This document shows positions 58,876-64,000 of a DNA stretch of 64,000 bases, piece after piece; position 1 is the stretch's first letter; every line of letters starts with the position of its first letter. Where the stretch lies: assembly GCF_043290135.1 (NCBI RefSeq), contig NC_134701.1, positions 199,788,601 to 199,852,600 on the forward strand, read 5' to 3'. The translations under genes and the position numbers were made by a program. The notes under the pieces are model-generated. The model saw nothing but the letters and a program-made list of their open reading frames with translations, was not told where the DNA came from and made no database searches. This stretch comes from Rhipicephalus microplus (taxonomy: Eukaryota; Arthropoda; Arachnida; Ixodida; Ixodidae).

Positions 58876-59924
58876 GCTGATCCCCGAGTCATGGCTTGGG
58901 CCTTTGTCTTAACTAATCATCTTGTTTCCCATCAATCGTTTTACTTGATGAGCGCATGGCTTCATGAATATATGCCTTAAAGTTAATATGAAATGCTGCT
59001 CTCTTTAAGCCGGACCTAAAAATTTTAATGCGGTTAGTTGAACGGGATAAAGTAAGAGTAATCACGGTGTGGCTCCTTTATTTAAGTCGTCAGGACTTTT
59101 GGTACAATTTTCGGGCAGACGTCTTTCATGGCAAGATCCTTGGTCAAAATACGCCGAATGATTGTTTATTATCGATGTATACTGCCCGGTAGAAAACGCG
59201 GACGAGAAGCAGACAAGGATAAGCGCAGACTATCAACTGAAGGTTTATTCATCACGCACTGCATATATTTATGACAAACAGCAAGAAGAAAGAAACAAAA
59301 AAAGTTAGCATTTCAACAAGCATCAGAATTCATAAACCCGAAACATGAGGCAGAGTAGCAGATTCATTTCCCAGAAGATCATGAATCACCAACTAGCCCA
59401 ATCGTCCCCTTTGATTGTTTATAGGGTATTCCACACTCCGCCACAGCCATCCGAACACTCAATCGCTGGTCCTTATCAAATACTTGACCCACTTTCTGCA
59501 CCCAGTCGTCCGCTTGTGATTGCGATGGCCGTCAAGTGTGGTCGCCGTCGTTGACAAAGTTTAGACTTTCCCAGAACCCTTTGTTTCATATAAAAGTACA
59601 GCCTCGTTTCATCACGACGTCAGCATAGGCTTTCTGAAGTGTTTTTTGAGCGTATATATATCTTCCCTGCTTTATAGACCCCGATCCTATCACACCCCGA
59701 CCACCGTCTATCCACATGCATCGCATGACATCGATTCCCATGGTATGTCGGATCTGCCGAATTTCTCTATCTAGTCTACATTTACGCCTGCCTATTTCTT
59801 CCGCTTTTTTTCTCAGTCTTTATTGCCCTATAAGTGCAAGGGAGCAAACCATGTGTAATATTGTTCAACCTCACTGTCTCTCTCTATTGCAGCGTTGTGA
59901 ATAATGTTCAATTTCACCGGTGGC
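58876..59924. other. Unresolved 1-kb stretch
   Basis: No domain-bearing ORF. The AACGCGGACGAGAAG through CTATCAACTGAAGG segment (59195-59243) is familiar as a repeated tick sequence, but I cannot name the element. Confidence 0.3.
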
Positions 59925-60235
59925 TGGTGAAGAGAGAAAGAGATGTTTTGATAAAAACCTGGAGATGCTAGTCTGGTTATTCGCGTGTTAAGCTATTCTA
60001 GATGGCGGGTGATGATGATGATGATGATATATACACTAATAATCACATGAGACATACAACCACATAAACACACATGGCCAAACACCATTGGATAAGGCTG
60101 TACTATTTACAATGTTTCTTTCAGGCTCGTGATTCACAAGAAAGTCAAAAGTGCTCTCGTAGCGCGACACGCACAGGTGCTGCTTTGCAATGGGTCCAGA
60201 ATATGTCGCCATTCTAAGCATCAGTCACGTTGAAG
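59925..60235 (-). mobile_element. LINE-type 3' end, homologous to 9350-9770
   Basis: Shares ordered blocks with 9360-9640 (CTGGAGATGC, TTCGCGTG, ATATATACACTAAT, CAGGCTCGTGATTCACAAGA). A GATGATGATGATGATGAT run lies at 60010-60028. Confidence 0.5.
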
Positions 60236-61559
60236 GGGGCGCAGTGCCACCTTCAGAAACTGTGTCTTTAATGCGTATCATCTGCAAGTAAGCACAGTTT
60301 TTTATCAGACGATTCATTAAAATGCATATTGGTGAGTCCGACCATAAATAAGCATGCGCTGGGTTTCCTTTCAGGGGGGCGGGGGCAGTCGAAGGTTTAT
60401 CGCAGCGCCAAACCTCCCTATGATCTCAATGTATGGGGCTGCTGCTTTGCGCCCCCTCTCGCCAACCTCCATGTGTATTGGACTAGCTTTATGCCCTCCC
60501 TCACCCCCTTCCATGCGCACGCCCGAGTCCGACAGTTTAATCGTGCTCTTTCAAGCGCACATCGATATTTGTTGCGTTTCTGTTCCACGTGTTCGTGAAA
60601 TATTCATTCCCGTTTGCGCTGCTGCCCTACTACAGACTCTTTCTTTCTCTGCCGATACACGGGCTATATCGCGCGCGGTATACGTTCGTGCAACGGCGGC
60701 CTCGTGATGTGGGGCCACAGCGTTTGACGTTTCTTGGCAGCAGCCAGCGCTCGCGCCAAGAGGCGGAAATGCGGCGGAACGAACGACCGGGAAAGGCGCC
60801 GTCTACGCGGGAGTTACGAGCCACGGGCACGCGCCACCAACGATGCCAGAAAGTAAAGACGTCAAGGGGAAACAACAAGAAAGAAAGCGAGCAACGCCAG
60901 CATGGAAGGAGAGAATAAACCTCGATGGGTCGGAAAGGGGAGGCGCGAGCCGAACAGCGCACAAAACCCGTCAGCGATTGTATTCGGTCAGGCGCGGTCA
61001 AGATGAGGAAGTAAGAAGTGCTCCCCAACACTTCCGCCTCTTGCCGAGCCATCCTCGCACCGCATGGCCGAGTGAATGTATGAAAAAAAAGACAAAAAAA
61101 TAACTGAAAATGCCTCAAATCTCGCGGATACAGCTTCCACCGAAAGAACGAGCAAGAGGCTAAGTGAATACCCTGCGCACCGCTTCGTGCGTTTTTATTT
61201 CTTTTTTCCTGGTTTGAAATTTCGTCTGCGTCAGCGGTTCATTCCGGGTTCTGTCTACGGCTCGCGAGTACATTGTTTTGCTGTTTCGTAAGAAGTGACG
61301 TGGTGTGAAGTAACGGAGGAATGAAAAAAAAATGAGAGAAGCAATGGTGACATAACCGTCAACCCGCGAAAGCAGCGGCCTTCTTTCCTTCACGGAAACT
61401 GAGTCGCGCTAAAGGTGCTAAAGTGTAAGACAGGAAGCACCTGACACGCAACACGTATGCTCGAATGGCTCGTTGTGTAAGACCATTGGCTTCCCTATTG
61501 ACTTTAGTTAAAACTATAGACGCTTTTAACTAACAGGAGGATCCCCTCCTGTCTGGGCT
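60236..61559. other. Unresolved 1.3-kb stretch
   Basis: GC-rich between 60660 and 61080. ORFs of 109-162 residues occur on both strands without domains, and none is supported by splice or polyadenylation context. Confidence 0.35.
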
Positions 61560-61660
61560 GTAGCACGGGAGTACAAGGAGAAGGAATAATTGAGGAAGGA
61601 CAGGGAGGTTAGCCAGTTCTCAGACCGGCTGGCTACCCTGTACAAGGGCTGACGTTATAC
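61560..61660. repeat. Diverged GGGAGGTTAACCAG-type repeat
   Basis: GACAGGGAGGTTAGCCAG and CCGGCTGGCTACCCTGTAC follow the order of the 32215-32355 repeat. Confidence 0.45.
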
Positions 61661-61782
61661 CTTCGGCCCTGCATTTGTCGAAGGGTCACGCAGTTAACAA
61701 CAGCCTATAGAGCGGCTTATGGCGGTGCCCGGGGAGCCTTCAGTAAAAAGGTCTATAGCCGCTCACACTAAGAATTTACCCG

Positions 61783-61946
61783 CCATGGCTGTGTAGCGGT
61801 TATGGCACGCGACTGATGACCCCAAAGTCACGGGATCCACTTCCGGCCACGGCAGCCGCAATTTCGATGAAGTTGAGAATGCTTGAGGCCCTTGTGCTCT
61901 CATAATCGTATGGGGATTTTGGGACGTTAAACCCCAACGATCATTA
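61783..61946 (+). mobile_element. Variant Ruka-like SINE with internal deletion
   Basis: The head reads CCGCCATGGCTGTGTAGCGG with box B-like GGGATCCACTTCCGG. The body jumps from GCCCTTGTGCT directly to CTCATAATCGTATGG, losing about 65 bp, and ends with GGGACGTTAAACCCCAACG. It differs enough in the head to be a sub-family. Confidence 0.8.
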
Positions 61947-63212
61947 TGACATTAACAACTGATGCCTTAACTAGATGACTTCTGCAACCAGTTGAGGACT
62001 ATGCAGTTCTCTCCCTGTCCTCTATCCTACCCCTGTTTCCCCAAAGGTGTACGGGGCAGCAAATCTATTACTAGAACAGGGTTAATATCTCTGTCTTCTC
62101 ATCTCTCTTGCTCGATCTGCTACGATAGACAGACCTTATCAGTTTTAGTGGGGATGCTTTCTCGTTTTTTTTTATTTTTTACCTCACCTTTTTTTAAAGT
62201 TCATTCTAGCCCGCTTCCCTTTCGTACAAAACAGTCTAAGCGCAGCAGAGACATTCAAACAATGCAGACGCGAAGACCTGCCGCCCCTTTCAGTTCGTCT
62301 CCTACGCTTGAGAATAACACGGACTGAAAAGATGCTGTCTCCGGCCTAGAGCTGGCTCTATAGCAAAACAATGCATCAGGAAATTGTGCCCTGTTGCACG
62401 GCGTAACGCTAGCGTCGACCGCAGTGGCTGGTACGCTATTTTCAGACTTCGGTGTATATAGCTGTAACGCCCTTACGATCACCATGCACTGTAAACACAA
62501 ACTAGCCAAGTTGGGTGTTTTAAGGGCGTGATATTACCTTTATTCACACTTCTACTACCATAGGGTGTAACAAAAAAAGAGTAAATGGTTCTGCGACCTC
62601 AACTTTACTTCCTTAGGACATAACGTAGATAAATGAGGGGATAAAGGAGGTAAATTCACGATCTGACGTCATGACGCTGATGACCTGACACTAATGAGCA
62701 CTATCAACATGCTCCTCAGTCGTGAAGGATGTCTTGTTCTTAAAACAACCGTTATCCCATTGGTGACACAATGAGAGAGTTAAGGCATGGGAATAGCACA
62801 GTCACTCGATGGTCAAGCAAAGTAGATGGCGCGGACTTGAGTGGCTATAGGTGCTAAACAAAATAAGGAATCAAATACGGCGTGCGCTAGACTAAAATGC
62901 ATTATAATAGTAAAGGGCCATATGTGGTACCAATTCATCATTTGAAGCTACAAATCAACATATTACATGCAGTCAGATTCCTAGCTCTTTAGCGCCTGTG
63001 TGAGTTGGGTGCTTTGCTTGGTGGTAAATAAAATGTTCTATAGTTGAACTATGATTACGGCCTTTTTTAGTGACATATGATCTAACTTCTTTTCTGCTTA
63101 TGAAAATCGTACTGATTGTACTTGCAGTAACTTTGAAAACGGGCCCATCAGTGCTGTTAGTTTATACGTGATCAATGCATACGCACACACGTATACGCGT
63201 GATTGCATGAAT
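61947..63212. other. Unresolved 1.3-kb stretch
   Basis: No recognised repeat or gene. T-rich runs near 62165-62195. Confidence 0.35.

Positions 63213-63296
<84 letters not shown>
63213..63296. repeat. (CA)n microsatellite
   Basis: About 40 copies with one AAAC interruption. Short ORFs here are artefacts. Confidence 0.97.
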
Positions 63297-64000
63297 CTGT
63301 TAACATTCGCATTGCTCTGTGGCAACGCGTTTTCATACCCTGACGGTCATCAGCAAAATATAAGAACATTCAGATATTCAGCTGGAGGAAGGAGGATGCG
63401 GAAAAGCTTAATACTATATTAGCGTAGGCTCGAAAGCTCGGCCGTCGCTGACGCTGTCAAAGGTGCGATAGAACTTAGGAAGAACGACGCGTGCGCAGCA
63501 GAATAAGGTCGCTTGCATCACTGCACCTTTAATGTGCCAATTAGAAGTCCCGCTGACCTACCTCGCATGGAAATTGCTCAAAATAATTATGTTTTCGTAT
63601 TTCTCTATTCCCGTTAACGTCATAGCACCGACCACACACATATTTTACACTCTCGCGAGAGAAAAAAAAAACGAAGGGAAACCTCGATGATCTTTCGAAT
63701 CAACATGGTCCTGCAGAGGACAGGCCGAGGCTCGGGCCGCAACACGAGGAGGAAGTAGTTGGCCAAGCCGTATTCGAATCCGCAGTGTTTTCATTTGGAC
63801 GTCTTTCATTCGCAACACGTCCACGTGCCGCGCGCCAAAGGCACGAAGAGGAAACGGGCAACACAACGCACGGCACGAGTCCACGCGCGTGCCGCGAGGA
63901 TATAGAACCGCAAGGCTGTGGAACGAGCGCGCGTCATTCGAAAGCGGTCATCGTTTTCCTGCCTCGACGCATGCCTGGACGCTCGTTTGATATAGGGGTT
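63297..64000. other. Unresolved right edge
   Basis: GC-rich after 63690. The minus ORF 63645-63884 (79 residues) has no domain. The window ends before anything can be resolved. Confidence 0.3.

Noticed and set aside
63645..63884. Possible exon at the right edge
   Set aside because: No frame shows a domain and stops occur in the best-looking alternative frame.

Overview
The window looks like intergenic or intronic DNA from a hard tick (Ixodidae, most likely the Rhipicephalus group). The main reason is at least 17 copies or fragments of one tRNA-derived SINE that matches what I know of Ruka, described from Rhipicephalus appendiculatus. The other repeats (RTE and jockey/I-type LINE tails, Ty3/gypsy fragments, a Penelope-like remnant, several inverted-repeat elements, long AT, CA, GACA and GGAC arrays) also fit a large, repeat-rich tick genome. 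I found no convincing host protein-coding exon, no rRNA gene, no functional tRNA gene, no CRISPR array and nothing bacterial. Nearly all open frames are shadows of simple repeats or fragments of mobile elements.

Layout. 0-10 kb: RTE LINE tail (666-1260), SINE copies with clear target duplications (3277-3544, 4411-4648), a LINE tail (5180-5470), a degenerate GGAC array bracketed by inverted repeats (6081-6310) and copy A of an interspersed family ending in a tRNA-Gly-like module (6690-7265). 10-15 kb: an antisense LINE C-terminus, a long-TIR MITE (10592-10876), a 227-residue ORF made largely of 18-residue repeats (10981-11664), a GACA array and a hairpin. 15.4-18.2 kb: a compact LTR element with 105-bp LTRs set between two (AT)n tracts, followed by a LINE C-terminus. 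18-22 kb: nested SINEs, simple repeats, locally duplicated repeats and GGAC arrays. 22-37 kb: a decayed LINE reverse transcriptase split by a SINE, two oppositely oriented copies of one TIR element (26.4 and 34.9 kb) and two more copies of the tRNA-Gly-module family. 37-40 kb: a 1.2-kb polypurine tract and a Penelope-like remnant. 40-51 kb: LINE tails, a possible 1.7-kb fold-back element (43.6-45.3 kb), a SINE with a 35-bp flanking duplication and a 715-bp Harbinger-like MITE. 53-59 kb: a gypsy Pol fragment and a young, structurally complete LTR retrotransposon (54610-58592) that carries only a 471-residue Gag-like ORF. 59-64 kb: LINE 3' ends, SINE fragments and unresolved sequence.

The parts do not form a host pathway. 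They are related as donors and passengers: SINEs and Gag-only elements depend on enzymes from autonomous elements, and traces of such elements (LINE reverse transcriptase, gypsy Pol) are present only as broken fragments. The strongest leads are the two Gag-only LTR elements, the tRNA-Gly-module family, the fold-back element and the 18-residue-repeat ORF. All family assignments were made by eye from sequence and translation.
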